Positions 26,638 to 35,151 are shown, numbered from the stretch's first letter. The stretch: 64,000 nucleotides of DNA from Phenylobacterium sp. (GCF_013911965.1 NZ_JACESE010000006.1:62001-126000); one strand, 5' to 3'. The notes: generated from the letters alone by a model not told the origin. Made by a program: numbers and translations.

Positions 26638-27909
26638 CTAGGCGGCGGCGCGCGACTTGTCGAAGCGGCTTTCGTGCTCGGCGATGAAGGCCCGCACCCG
26701 CGGATAGATCTCCTCGCGGAAGCGGCGGCCGTTGAAGACCCCGTAGTGGCCCACATGGGGCTGCACGTAGTCGGCCTTGAGGGCGTCCGGCAGGCCGGCG
26801 CAGAGCGCATGGGCGGCCTGGGTCTGGCCGATGCCGGAGATGTCGTCCTTCTCGCCCTCCACCGTCAGCAGGGCCACGTCGGTGATCTTGCCCGGATCGA
26901 CCAGCCGCCCGCGATGGACGAGTTCGCCCTTGGGCAGCAGGTAGCGCTGGAAGACGTAGTCGACGGTCTGGAGATAGAACTCTTCCGTCAGGTCGAGGAC
27001 CGAGAGGTACTCGTCATAGAATTCCAGGTGCTTCTCGGCGGAATCCCCGTCGTCCTCCATGAGGTGCTGCAGGTAGCGCAGATGCGCCTCCTGGTGCCGC
27101 TCGATGTTCATCGACATGAAGGCGTAGAGCTGGACGAAGCCCGGATAGACGCGCCGGCCCATGCCCGGATAGGGCGGCGGCACGGTGTAGATCATGTTCG
27201 AGGCGAACCAGGCGAAGGGCCGCTCCTCGGCGAGCCTGTTGGTCACCGTCGGCGAGAAGCGCGCATCGATGGGCGAGCCCATGAAGGTCATGGAGGCCGG
27301 GCGGCTCTCCTCCTCGTCCTCGGCCATCAGGGCGGCCGCGGCCAGCACGGGCGGCCCCGGCTGGCAGACGGCCACGACGTGCGGCCGCGGGCCCAGGAAG
27401 CGCAGCATCTCGCGCACGTGGTCGAGATAGTCGTGGAAGTCGAAGCGGCCCTCCATCACCGGCACGGAACGGGCGTTCTGCCACTCGGTGATGTAGACCT
27501 CGTGGTCCTGGAGGAAGGCCTGAACCGTGCCGCGGAGCAGCGTGGCGTAGTGGCCTGACAGGGGGGCGACGATCAGCACGGCCGGCTCCAGCCGGTTGCG
27601 GCCGGCCTTGCGCATGTCGGCCATGTCGCGGGCGAAGTGGGTGAGCTTCACCCAGGGCGAGCTCCACACCGTGTGCGGACGCACCTTCACCGCCTCGCCG
27701 TCGATCGTGACGGAGTCGATCCCCCAGTCCGGCTGCCGGTAGCGGCGGGTGAGGTTCGACACGAGGTCTGCGGTGGCGAAGACGCGACGGCCGAAATCGG
27801 TGTCACGCGCCGGGTTGAGGGGGCTTGACCAGAAGTTCCGGGTCGCCAGCGCGGCCAGGCGCAGCGGCGTGGCGCCGTAATAACCGGTCTCGTGCAGGGT
27901 GTAGAGCAT
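26638..27909 (-). CDS. phaZ: Intracellular poly(3-hydroxybutyrate) depolymerase
   Basis: 423 residues, the usual length of the PhaZa1 type. The nucleophile is Cys182 in VAVCQPGPPVLAA, in place of the Ser of most alpha/beta hydrolases; the acid is probably in DLTEEFYL or GEKDDISG, and the His in QPHVGHYGVFNG. It mobilises stored PHB granules. GGA-rich sequence precedes the ATG and an inverted TGC/GCA element lies just upstream (27923-27937). Confidence 0.93.
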   Translation of the reverse strand: MLYTLHETGYYGATPLRLAALATRNFWSSPLNPARDTDFGRRVFATADLVSNLTRRYRQPDWGIDSVTIDGEAVKVRPHTVWSSPWVKLTHFARDMADMRKAGRNRLEPAVLIVAPLSGHYATLLRGTVQAFLQDHEVYITEWQNARSVPVMEGRFDFHDYLDHVREMLRFLGPRPHVVAVCQPGPPVLAAAALMAEDEEESRPASMTFMGSPIDARFSPTVTNRLAEERPFAWFASNMIYTVPPPYPGMGRRVYPGFVQLYAFMSMNIERHQEAHLRYLQHLMEDDGDSAEKHLEFYDEYLSVLDLTEEFYLQTVDYVFQRYLLPKGELVHRGRLVDPGKITDVALLTVEGEKDDISGIGQTQAAHALCAGLPDALKADYVQPHVGHYGVFNGRRFREEIYPRVRAFIAEHESRFDKSRAAA

Positions 27910-27922
27910 CTGCGAAACGTCC

Positions 27923-27937
27923 TTGTGCGCCGCAACA
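27923..27937. promoter_or_regulatory. Possible PhaR operator upstream of phaZ
   Basis: TTGTGCGCCGCAACA is an imperfect palindrome with a TGC/GCA core, 14 bases before the phaZ start, resembling the TGC-N3-GCA type sites bound by the PHB-sensing repressor PhaR. It would overlap the ribosome-binding region. Assignment is inferred from motif and gene function only. Confidence 0.35.
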
Positions 27938-27990
27938 TATCATGTGGCGGCTTAACGGAGTCCACCCCGTCAAGGATGCATGGTCGCGCG

Positions 27991-28599
27991 TCAGCCCTGC
28001 TGCATGGCCTCGCGGATCAGGCGCGCCATCTCCTCGGGCGGCAGGCCATAGGCCAGGACCCGGTTGAACCGCCCCTGCGGATCCATCAGGTAGGCCGCCG
28101 TGGAATGGTCGACCGAATAGTCCGGCCCCTCGCCGTTCTTCCGGTAATAGGCGTGATAGGCCTTGGCGGCCTGGGCCACCTGTTCGGGCGTGCCCGTCAG
28201 GCCCATGACGTCGTCGGGGAAGGCGTCGAGCGACAGATAGGTCTTGAGCTGCTCGGGCGTGTCGCGCTCCGGATCGACGGAGATGAACACGGTCTGCAGC
28301 TCGTCGGCCCGCGGGCCGAGCTGCTCCTCGGCCACGGCCACCGCCTGCAGGGTGGAGGGGCAGATGTCCGGGCAGTAGGTGAAGCCGAAGAAGACGACGC
28401 TCCACTTGCCCTTGAGCACCGATTCGTCGACCGGCTGGCCGTCCTGGTTCACCAGCTCGAACGGACCGCCGACGTCGGCTTGTCCCGAGGAGGCGACCAC
28501 GCCGCTCGCCGGTCCGCCGGCCCGCCAGAAAAGGGCGGCGCCCACGGCCAGGCCGAGGATGGCCACCAGGGCGACGATGATCCAGGAACGTTTCGACAT
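27991..28599 (-). CDS. senC: SCO1/SenC copper chaperone
   Basis: 202 residues. An N-terminal membrane anchor (about 5-26) precedes a thioredoxin-like domain with the copper-binding TYCPDICPS and a later His in VDHSTAAYLMD. SCO proteins deliver copper to the CuA site of cytochrome c oxidase and may sense redox state. It is divergent from regB, the arrangement known from Rhodobacter. The start at 28599 is chosen because the membrane anchor follows directly. Confidence 0.93.
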   Translation of the reverse strand: MSKRSWIIVALVAILGLAVGAALFWRAGGPASGVVASSGQADVGGPFELVNQDGQPVDESVLKGKWSVVFFGFTYCPDICPSTLQAVAVAEEQLGPRADELQTVFISVDPERDTPEQLKTYLSLDAFPDDVMGLTGTPEQVAQAAKAYHAYYRKNGEGPDYSVDHSTAAYLMDPQGRFNRVLAYGLPPEEMARLIREAMQQG

Positions 28600-28675
28600 G
28601 GGCCTTGTCCGGGAAATTGAAAAATGCGGTCCGGGGGCTCGCCTTGGCCGCCGATCTCGGTGATCCTCGCAGCGT

Positions 28676-30058
28676 ATGGCCTTGAAGAACGACGGATCGG
28701 CGGGTCTGAAGGACCCCTTGGGTCTCGATAGGCAAAGCACCGCCCTGCTGCAAGGTGAGCTCGCCTGGGACGAGGCCGTCCTGAAGCAGGGCCGCCTGCG
28801 GGTCCGCACGGTGGTGACCCTCCGGTGGGTGCTGGTGGCCGGCGAGGCCGCCCTGCTGACGCTCGCGGCCACGACCCTGGACTTCGCCGCGCCCTACGCG
28901 CTCTGCTTCGCCCTCGTGGGACTGGCCGCCTGGGCCAATCTGCTGGTGGGGATCGCGACCCCGGGCCAGCGTCTGCTGAGCCCCACCGAGGCCGCCGTCC
29001 AGCTCGGCTTCGACGTCGTCCAGGTCTCGGCCCTGGTCTTCCTGACCGGCGGCATCGTCAATCCGTTCGTCATCATGATGGTGGCCCCGGTGGCCCTGGC
29101 GGCCGCCACCCAGCCCCTCAGCGCAATCCTGGCCCTCACGGGCGGCGCGGCGGCCTGCGCCCTGGCGCTCACCTTCGCCTCCCTTCCCCTGCCCGGTCCG
29201 GACGGCGCGGCGCTGCACCTGCCCTTCAGCTACCGGCTCGGCGCCCTGGGCGCGCTGCTGGGCGGACTGGGCGTGACGGCCAGCTATGTGCGCGAAGCCG
29301 CCCAGGAGACCGCCCGCCGGGCCCTGGCGCTGGACGTGACGCAGGCGGTGCTGGCGCGCGAACGCCGTCTCTCGGCCCTCGGCGCCCTGGCCGCGGCGGC
29401 CGCGCACGAACTGGGCACGCCGCTCGCCACCATCGCCATCGTGGCCAAGGAGATGGCCCGCGAAGCGACCGACGGGCAGGTCAAGGAGGACGCCGAGCTG
29501 CTCATGGCCCAGGCCCAGCGCTGCCGGGAGATTCTCACCCGGCTGACCCAGACGCCCGACGCCTCCGACGAGGTCCATGAGCGGATGAGCCTTCTGCAGC
29601 TGCTGCAGGAAGTCATCGAGCCCCACCGCGAGGTCAAGGGCGTGCGCCTGGAAGCCATCGTCACCGGCGCGCCGGGCGTGAAGAAGCCGGCCCTCATCCG
29701 AATGCCGGAGGTGACCCACGCCGTCTCCTCCTTCGTCGAGAACGCCGTCGACTTCGCGGCCTCCGAGGTGCTGGTCACGGCGCGCTTCGACGCCGAAACG
29801 ATCACCGTCGAGGTGCGCGACGACGGGCCCGGCTTCGCGCCGGAGATCCTGGCGCGTCTCGGCGAGCCCTATGTCACCAGCCGGCCGGGCGCCGAAGGAT
29901 CGCGGACGGGCCACATCGGGATGGGGCTGGGCTTCTTCATTTCGAAGACCCTCCTGGAACGGACAGGCGCCACCGTGACTTTCCAGAACGGGCGTCCCCG
30001 CGGAGCCGTCGTCTCGGTCCGCTGGCCTCGCGAGAAGGTGGAGGCGATCCATGGCTGA
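28676..30058 (+). CDS. regB: Redox-sensing histidine kinase RegB/PrrB/ActS
   Basis: 460 residues with about six membrane helices in the first 205. Family hallmarks are the quinone-binding loop GGIVNPF (125-131), the H-box AAAAAHELGTPLATIAI with phospho-His H244, and the redox-active Cys283 in QRCREILTRL. The ATPase domain has DDGPGF and GMGLGFFISK. It senses respiratory redox state through quinones and the Cys and phosphorylates RegA, whose gene follows. Confidence 0.95.
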   Translation: MALKNDGSAGLKDPLGLDRQSTALLQGELAWDEAVLKQGRLRVRTVVTLRWVLVAGEAALLTLAATTLDFAAPYALCFALVGLAAWANLLVGIATPGQRLLSPTEAAVQLGFDVVQVSALVFLTGGIVNPFVIMMVAPVALAAATQPLSAILALTGGAAACALALTFASLPLPGPDGAALHLPFSYRLGALGALLGGLGVTASYVREAAQETARRALALDVTQAVLARERRLSALGALAAAAAHELGTPLATIAIVAKEMAREATDGQVKEDAELLMAQAQRCREILTRLTQTPDASDEVHERMSLLQLLQEVIEPHREVKGVRLEAIVTGAPGVKKPALIRMPEVTHAVSSFVENAVDFAASEVLVTARFDAETITVEVRDDGPGFAPEILARLGEPYVTSRPGAEGSRTGHIGMGLGFFISKTLLERTGATVTFQNGRPRGAVVSVRWPREKVEAIHG

Positions 30059-30144
30059 CACGGCGGGGGACTTGCCGAACTATGTCAGCGCACGACAGTA
30101 TCAGCACACGCTGTGAGGGAGGCCCGCACGCGCGGGTGGCAGGA

Positions 30145-30702
30145 ATGACCGATTTGAGCGCCCAGATCGACGCGTTGCCGGACAAGAGCCTGTTGCTCAT
30201 GGACGACGACAGCGCCTTGCGCACGCGTCTGGGCCGCGCCCTGGAAGGTCGGGGCTTCGAACCCGTCCTGGTGGGCAGCGTCACCGAGGCGCTGGCGGCG
30301 GTGAAGGTCTTTCCGCCCGCCTTCGCCGTCCTCGACATGCGCCTGGAGGACGGAACCGGCCTGCAGGTGGTGGAGGCCATGCGCGAAGCCCGGCCCGATT
30401 CCAAGGTCATCATGCTGACCGGCTACGGCAACATCGCCACCGCCGTGGCCGCGGTGAAGGCCGGGGCGGTGGACTACCTCTCCAAACCCGCCGACGCCGA
30501 CGATGTCGCCCGCGCCCTGCTCGCCCTGCCCGGCGATGCGCCGGCCCCGCCGGAGAACCCGATGAGCGCCGACCGCGTGCGCTGGGAGCACATCCAGCGG
30601 GTCTACGAGCTCTGCGGCCACAATGTCTCCGAGACCGCGCGCCGGCTGAACATGCATCGCCGGACCCTGCAGCGGATCCTGGCCAAGCGGGCGCCGCGCT
30701 AG
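30145..30702 (+). CDS. regA: Response regulator RegA/PrrA/ActR
   Basis: 185 residues from ATG 30145 with AGGA upstream; an earlier in-frame start at 30082 adds an unrelated tail. The receiver has D20-D22 and phospho-acceptor D64 (AVLDMRLEDGTGL). The C-terminal Fis-type helix-turn-helix (ETARRLNMHRRTLQRILAKRAPR region) is nearly invariant in the family. It controls respiration, and often carbon and nitrogen fixation genes, according to redox state. Its stop overlaps the mmcB stop in a CTAG. Confidence 0.95.
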   Translation: MTDLSAQIDALPDKSLLLMDDDSALRTRLGRALEGRGFEPVLVGSVTEALAAVKVFPPAFAVLDMRLEDGTGLQVVEAMREARPDSKVIMLTGYGNIATAVAAVKAGAVDYLSKPADADDVARALLALPGDAPAPPENPMSADRVRWEHIQRVYELCGHNVSETARRLNMHRRTLQRILAKRAPR

Positions 30703-31163
30703 GGCGTCAGGAGTTCGCTGCCGCCGCCCACGGCGCGCAGGGCGGCCAGGCGGCCGAAGGCGACGGTCAGCGCCTTTCGCCGGGCGCCGGCCAGGCTCGC
30801 CACCGCAGGTTCGCGCAGGACCTCGCCGCCGAAGGCGTCGGCCACGATCAGGCCGGGATCGGGCGGCAGCACCTCGCGCGGGAACTCCGGCGCCACGGCG
30901 AAGGCGAAGGCGTCGCAATAGGGCGCGTACTCATGCCACTTTCCGTCGGTGCGGAAGTCCTCGAGGCTGGACTTCACCTCGACGATGTAGAGATCGCCTC
31001 GGCGACCGAGCGCCATCAGGTCGGCGCGGCGGCCGTTGGGCAGGCAGACCTCGGTGAGCGGCGCATAGCCCAGAGCCGCCAGCAGACGCGCCGCGCCGCG
31101 GGTGACGGCCTGGGTGATCTCCGGCCGCGAAGCCGGCGCGCAGGTGGTCAGGACGAGGTCCAT
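30699..31163 (-). CDS. mmcB: MmcB-family DNA repair protein
   Basis: 154 residues. NGRRADLMALGRRGDLYIVEVKSS is a PD-(D/E)XK-type nuclease core (RADLM plus EVK), and KWHEYAPYCDAFAFAV is typical of the MmcB family, which Caulobacter uses against mitomycin C damage under SOS control. A perfect LexA box lies 11 bases upstream of the ATG, supporting the name. Confidence 0.9.
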   Translation of the reverse strand: MDLVLTTCAPASRPEITQAVTRGAARLLAALGYAPLTEVCLPNGRRADLMALGRRGDLYIVEVKSSLEDFRTDGKWHEYAPYCDAFAFAVAPEFPREVLPPDPGLIVADAFGGEVLREPAVASLAGARRKALTVAFGRLAALRAVGGGSELLTP

Positions 31164-31174
31164 GCCGCCACCAT

Positions 31175-31189
31175 GTTCCGCATGTGTTC
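31175..31189. promoter_or_regulatory. LexA (SOS) box for mmcB
   Basis: GTTC (31175-31178), seven bases, GTTC (31186-31189): a perfect alphaproteobacterial LexA direct repeat, immediately upstream of the mmcB start. It reads GAAC-N7-GAAC on the gene's strand. Confidence 0.85.
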
Positions 31190-31225
31190 CGAAATCAAGG
31201 GCCGCCGGCGCGGCTCAAGGCCGCT

Positions 31226-31780
31226 TCACTTGCCCGGCTGTTCCGGGAACTCGAGTTTGCTGACGTCGTAGCCGAGCTGCCTGATGCGGGCGAGGGCCTG
31301 GCTGCGGGCGCTGGCGGCCAGTTGCGGCGCCTTGGACATCAGCCAGACATAGTTGCCGCCCGGCGTGCCCATGATCAGCCAGCCCTGGTCGGTGCGGTGG
31401 TCGAGGATCCAGTACTCCTGGTTCACCACCCCGCCGAAGAAGCTGAGCTTGAACTTCGCCTTCTTGACCGGGTCGGTGATGGCGGCGCTGGCCTTCCATT
31501 CCTTCTTCGGTCCGTCGGGCGAGCCGCGGCGACAGGTCTGGACGACGTCATAACCCTTGCCGTCGAGCGCCCAGTCGGAGGTGGCGGCCTCGCAGTCCTT
31601 CTGCATGGCGTTGGGCGTGCGGGCCACCTCGTACCAGCGGCCGGTCATCTTGGTGAGCTCCACCTCGCGGACGGGCTCGGGCGCCTGGGCGGCCTGGGCC
31701 GGAAGGGCGAGCAGGAGGAGGGCGGCGGCCGGCGCGGCGAGCGCCCGCCGGGGCGGACGAAGCGGGTTCGGGTTCGACAT
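31226..31780 (-). CDS. Lipocalin-family protein (Blc-like)
   Basis: 184 residues with a Sec-type signal segment (ALAAPAAALLLLALPAQAAQA) but no lipobox. The lipocalin GxW motif is TGRWYEVARTPN, followed by CRRG, LSFFGGVVNQEYWILDHR and WLMSKAPQLAA, as in bacterial outer-membrane lipocalins. These bind lipids or hydrophobic ligands. No lipid gene is directly adjacent. Confidence 0.87.
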   Translation of the reverse strand: MSNPNPLRPPRRALAAPAAALLLLALPAQAAQAPEPVREVELTKMTGRWYEVARTPNAMQKDCEAATSDWALDGKGYDVVQTCRRGSPDGPKKEWKASAAITDPVKKAKFKLSFFGGVVNQEYWILDHRTDQGWLIMGTPGGNYVWLMSKAPQLAASARSQALARIRQLGYDVSKLEFPEQPGK

Positions 31781-31813
31781 GCGCGAATGCCTTACGGGAT
31801 GCGGGCGACGAAA

Positions 31814-31847
31814 TGAAGGCGCCCGCGAGCCTAACTCACGGGCGCCT
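31814..31847 (-). terminator. Terminator after diiron copy A
   Basis: AGGCGCCCG (31817-31825) pairs with CGGGCGCCT (31839-31847); on the minus strand it is followed by TCATTT. It lies 41 bases beyond the stop of copy A. Confidence 0.7.
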
Positions 31848-31887
31848 GGAAGGTTGAGCGGAAAGGCGCGGCCTCTCCGAAATTTGG

Positions 31888-33018
31888 CTATTCCGCCGCG
31901 ATGGTCACCGGCGCGGCGGCGCGGTCCTTGAAGTTGATCGCCTGCAGGTAGCGGATGCCGTCCTCGGCGATGTCGTCGCCCACCATCCGCTCGCCCTCGC
32001 CGGCCAGTTCGTCCATGTCGACATACATGGCGTAGAAGCCGCGGGTGCGGTCGGTGATCAGGCCGGCGTTCAGCAGGGTCTTCACCAGCACGCGGAAGAT
32101 GTTGGTCTCGCCCGTGAACTTGCGGTTGGCATCGCGCTCCTTGCGGCGCTGGACGATATCGGCGACCACCCGCTCAGGATCGAGGCCGAACTGGCCGTAG
32201 ATCTCGGCCTGCTGGCGGGGATCGCCGCGGTCGAACAGGAGCTTCTGGGCGCAGTGGGCGGTCCAGTCCTCCATGATGTTGCGCTCGGCTTCGGAGAGGT
32301 GCGGCACCGTCCGGTCGGCCCAGATCTTCCCGAACTTGTGGTGGAAGGCCTCGTCGGTCATCACCAGCTGGAAAAGCTTCCTGGCCAGGGGGTCGCGGTT
32401 GTTCTTGTAGCCGTTGGCGAAGGCCCCCATGGCCAGGCCCTCGACCAGCATCTGCATGCCGACGACCTTCTTATAGACCTCCGGCGCTTCGATGATCTCG
32501 ATCAGCAGGGACTTCAGCGCCGCGCCGCATTCGGTGGGCCGGCCCCAGCGGGCCTTGATGTACCTGGCGAAGGCGGTGACGTGGCGGGCTTCCTCGCGCG
32601 TCTGGTTGGCCGCGTACTCCTGGGCGCCCTGATCCTTCAGCACGTGGCAGAGGCTGGCCGACAGGTTCAGCGCCCCCTGCTCCCCATGCAGGATGGAGGA
32701 GAAGTTGCGCAGCTGCATGTAGTTGATGAAGCGGACCTTCTCCTTCGGGTCCTTCAGCGTCTCGGCGATATAGGGCAGCCGCAGCAGGGGCTGCTGGGCC
32801 TCGTCGATCATGGGCTCGTTTTCCATGTCGAAGGGCTCGTCGAAGTCGATGTACTTCGGATCCAGCGGGTCCCAGAAGTGGTCGTGCGTGGCCGAGATGA
32901 TCTTGTCGAAGGCGGTGGAGCGGGCGTTGTAGCGGTCCAGCTCCAGCATGGACTCGAAGTCGTCGGGGGCCACGGCCCCGTACATGACGTCCTTGGTGAT
33001 GTTGCCGTCGGCGGCCAT
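31888..33018 (-). CDS. Ferritin-like diiron protein, copy A
   Basis: 376 residues from the ATG with GGGAGG upstream. It has the ligand set of a four-helix diiron site: E113 (LHGEQGAL), E143 and H146 (REEARH), E193 (MLVEGLA), E223 and H226 (DEAFHH). Such E, ExxH, E, ExxH sites occur in ferritin-like oxygenases, R2-type reductase subunits and acyl-modifying diiron enzymes. I do not recognise a named family. It is one of three tandem paralogues of equal length and is the most divergent, notably at residues 68-103. It has its own terminator. The reaction is unknown. Confidence 0.82.
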   Translation of the reverse strand: MAADGNITKDVMYGAVAPDDFESMLELDRYNARSTAFDKIISATHDHFWDPLDPKYIDFDEPFDMENEPMIDEAQQPLLRLPYIAETLKDPKEKVRFINYMQLRNFSSILHGEQGALNLSASLCHVLKDQGAQEYAANQTREEARHVTAFARYIKARWGRPTECGAALKSLLIEIIEAPEVYKKVVGMQMLVEGLAMGAFANGYKNNRDPLARKLFQLVMTDEAFHHKFGKIWADRTVPHLSEAERNIMEDWTAHCAQKLLFDRGDPRQQAEIYGQFGLDPERVVADIVQRRKERDANRKFTGETNIFRVLVKTLLNAGLITDRTRGFYAMYVDMDELAGEGERMVGDDIAEDGIRYLQAINFKDRAAAPVTIAAE

Positions 33019-33043
33019 GGATATCCTCCCTGCGGCGCCCGTC

Positions 33044-33057
33044 TGACGCGGGCGCTC
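33044..33057. promoter_or_regulatory. Decayed copy of the shared palindrome upstream of copy A
   Basis: TGACGCGGGCGCTC matches 11 of 14 positions of TGACGC-N2-GCGTCA; only the left half is intact. It lies 26 bases upstream of the copy A start. Confidence 0.3.
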
Positions 33058-33079
33058 GTCGACCACACGCTCACGGGGT

Positions 33080-33095
33080 GAACGCTGTTCGTCAA
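33080..33095 (-). promoter_or_regulatory. Conserved element upstream of copy A (GAAC-N3-GTTC with TTGAC)
   Basis: On the plus strand GAACGCTGTTC (33080-33090) runs into GTCAA; on the gene's strand this reads TTGAC-GAACAGCGTTC. The same arrangement stands before copies B and C. TTGAC could be the -35 element and the palindrome an operator; no convincing -10 was found. Confidence 0.45.
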
Positions 33096-33128
33096 AGGGT
33101 TTCGGGCGATGGCGCCTGTGAACAACCC

Positions 33129-33803
33129 TCAACGACTGTCTGGCGCTGCGCTCCGCCCTACGCTGGGTTCAGTTCCCGCAAGAAGACGGCGGATGTTGGC
33201 GTCGTGGCGGACGATCACGAAGAGGCCGCCTGCGATGACAAAGAGGCGGTAGGGAAGCGGATGCTCCAGTGCGCAGACCAGGACGATCGCTGTAACTGCT
33301 GCAGCCATCGAGCCGAGAGACATGATCCGAAAGAGGGCCAGCGTGAGCCCGAACACCGCCAAGCCCCCCAGACCGACCGGCCATGACATCGCCAGCAGCA
33401 CACCAAGTCCCGCTGCGACGGACTTGCCGCCGTTGAACCTCAGCCAGACCGGACGGGCGTGCCCCACAAGCGCAGCAAGACCCGCAAGACAGATGGTCCA
33501 AGACGTGAGCGTGCCGAGGTCCGCCACCGACGGCGGCGTAATGCTCTGGCGGGCATAGGTCCAGGCAACGACCTCGCGGACGAGGATGACCGACATGGCC
33601 CCCTTCAAGACATCCAAGGAGAGGACCACCGCAAACGGCCATGAACCCAGGGTTCGCAGGACGTTTGTCGCGCCAGTGGACTTGGAGCCGTACTCCCGGA
33701 TGTCGATGCCTTTGAGCAGTCGCCCGGCCAGATACCCCGTCGGGACGGAGCCGAGGAGATAGGCCGCCGCCAATCCAACGGCGATGAGTGTCCAGAAGGC
33801 CAT
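33129..33803 (-). CDS. plsY: Glycerol-3-phosphate acyltransferase PlsY, resembling the cyanobacterial branch
   Basis: 224 residues, multi-pass membrane protein. The signatures are GSKSTGATNVLRTLG (usual GSGNIGATN), GHARPVWLRFNGGKSVA and WPVGLGGLAVFGLTLALFRIMSLGS. The Ser-Thr in the first motif, NGGKSVA instead of KGGKGVA, and the LLAMSWPVGL segment recall cyanobacterial PlsY. It transfers acyl from acyl-phosphate to glycerol 3-phosphate. It sits between two diiron paralogues, with lower GC than its neighbours by eye. Transfer from elsewhere is possible. Confidence 0.85.
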   Translation of the reverse strand: MAFWTLIAVGLAAAYLLGSVPTGYLAGRLLKGIDIREYGSKSTGATNVLRTLGSWPFAVVLSLDVLKGAMSVILVREVVAWTYARQSITPPSVADLGTLTSWTICLAGLAALVGHARPVWLRFNGGKSVAAGLGVLLAMSWPVGLGGLAVFGLTLALFRIMSLGSMAAAVTAIVLVCALEHPLPYRLFVIAGGLFVIVRHDANIRRLLAGTEPSVGRSAAPDSR

Positions 33804-33827
33804 GGGGTTCCTGGGGTCGGCAGCTAG

Positions 33828-33855
33828 AAAAAGGGCGGGCCCAAAGACCCGCCCC
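33828..33855 (-). terminator. Terminator after diiron copy B
   Basis: GGGCGGG (33833-33839) pairs with CCCGCCC (33848-33854); on the minus strand TTTTT follows. It lies 26 bases beyond the copy B stop and just before plsY. Confidence 0.85.
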
Positions 33856-33880
33856 TCTTCATTCGATCGACGTTCGCGAC

Positions 33881-35011
33881 CTACTCCGCCGCGATGGTCA
33901 CGGGCTTGAGCGCCCGGTCCTTGAAGTTGATGGCCTGGAGATAGACGATCCCCTCCTCGGCGATGTCGTCGCCGACCATGCGGTCGCCCTCGGACTTCAG
34001 CTCGTCCATGTCGACATACATGCCGTAGAAGGCCTTGGTGCGGTCGGTGATGATGCCGGCGTTCAGCAGGGTCTTGATCAACACCCGGAAGATGTTGGTC
34101 GATTCCTTCATGTCCTCGCGGCGGGCCTCGTCGGTGGCCAGCTTCTGGATCTCTTCCAGCACCTTGTCGGGATCGAGGCCGAACTCCTCATAGAGGTCGC
34201 GCTGCTCGCTGGGCGAGACGAGGTTGAAGAGCAGGACCTGGAAGCAGTGGGCCGCCCAATCCTCGATGATCTCGTGTTCCTGCTGGGTCAGCTTCGGAAT
34301 GGTCCGGTCGGCCCAGATCTTCCCGAACTTGTGGTGGAAGGCCTCGTCGGTCATGACGAGCTGCATCAGCTTGCGGCCCAGCGGGTCGTTGAGCTTCTGG
34401 TAGAAGGTGGCGAAGGCGCCCATGGCCAGGCCCTCGACCAGCATCTGCATGCCGATGATCTTCTTGTAGACCTCAGGGCTGCCGATGATGTCGACCAGCA
34501 GGTCCTGAAGGACCTTGGAGCATTCCACCGGCCGGCCCCAGCGGGCCTTGATGTACTTGGCGAAGGCCGTGACGTGGCGGGCTTCTTCGCGGGTCTGGTT
34601 GGCGGCGTACTCCTGCGCGCCCTGGTCCAGCAGCACGTGGCACAGGCTGGCCGACAGGTTCAGCGCGCCCTGCTCGCCGTGCAGGATCGAGGAGAAGGAC
34701 CGCAGCAGCGACTTGTTGATGAACTGGGCCCGCAGGCTCGGATCGCTGAGGTGGTTGCGGACATAGTCGGTCTGCAGGGCGACGTTCAGCTCCTCGGGCA
34801 CCAGGGGCTCGTTGTCCATGTCCCAGGGCTCGTCGAAGTCGATGTACTTCTTGTCGAGCGGATCCCAGAAGTGGTCGTGGGTCGCCGAGATGATCTTGTC
34901 GAAGGCCGTGGAGCGCGAATTGTAGCGGTCCAGGTCGAGCATGGACTCGAAGTCGTCGGGCGCGACGGCTTCGTAGATGAGGTCCTTGGTGATGTTGCCG
35001 TCGGCGGCCAT
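33881..35011 (-). CDS. Ferritin-like diiron protein, copy B
   Basis: 376 residues, collinear with copies A and C without gaps by eye. The diiron ligands E113, E143, H146, E193, E223 and H226 are all kept. It is closer to copy C than to A. Start at MAADGNITKD, shared by all three; the ORF extends upstream in frame but without support. GGAGG lies before the ATG. It has its own upstream elements and terminator, so it is a separate transcription unit. Function unknown; diiron oxygenase or oxidase chemistry is inferred. Confidence 0.82.
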   Translation of the reverse strand: MAADGNITKDLIYEAVAPDDFESMLDLDRYNSRSTAFDKIISATHDHFWDPLDKKYIDFDEPWDMDNEPLVPEELNVALQTDYVRNHLSDPSLRAQFINKSLLRSFSSILHGEQGALNLSASLCHVLLDQGAQEYAANQTREEARHVTAFAKYIKARWGRPVECSKVLQDLLVDIIGSPEVYKKIIGMQMLVEGLAMGAFATFYQKLNDPLGRKLMQLVMTDEAFHHKFGKIWADRTIPKLTQQEHEIIEDWAAHCFQVLLFNLVSPSEQRDLYEEFGLDPDKVLEEIQKLATDEARREDMKESTNIFRVLIKTLLNAGIITDRTKAFYGMYVDMDELKSEGDRMVGDDIAEEGIVYLQAINFKDRALKPVTIAAE

Positions 35012-35125
35012 GCGTTCCTCCAGGAATGATGTGGGCTTGCCGGCGCCCTTGATCCGCATTTCGGGACCAGGTCCCGCTGTCGCGACGGATGGGCGGCTCT
35101 GTGCTTGGGCCCAAGCCTGACTCGT

Positions 35126-35142
35126 TGACCGGCGTTCGTCAA
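35126..35142 (-). promoter_or_regulatory. Conserved element upstream of copy B
   Basis: GACCGGCGTTC (35127-35137) followed by GTCAAAG; one mismatch to the palindrome GAAC-N3-GTTC, with TTGAC in the same place as before copies A and C. Confidence 0.4.
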
Positions 35143-35151
35143 AGGAAACCG

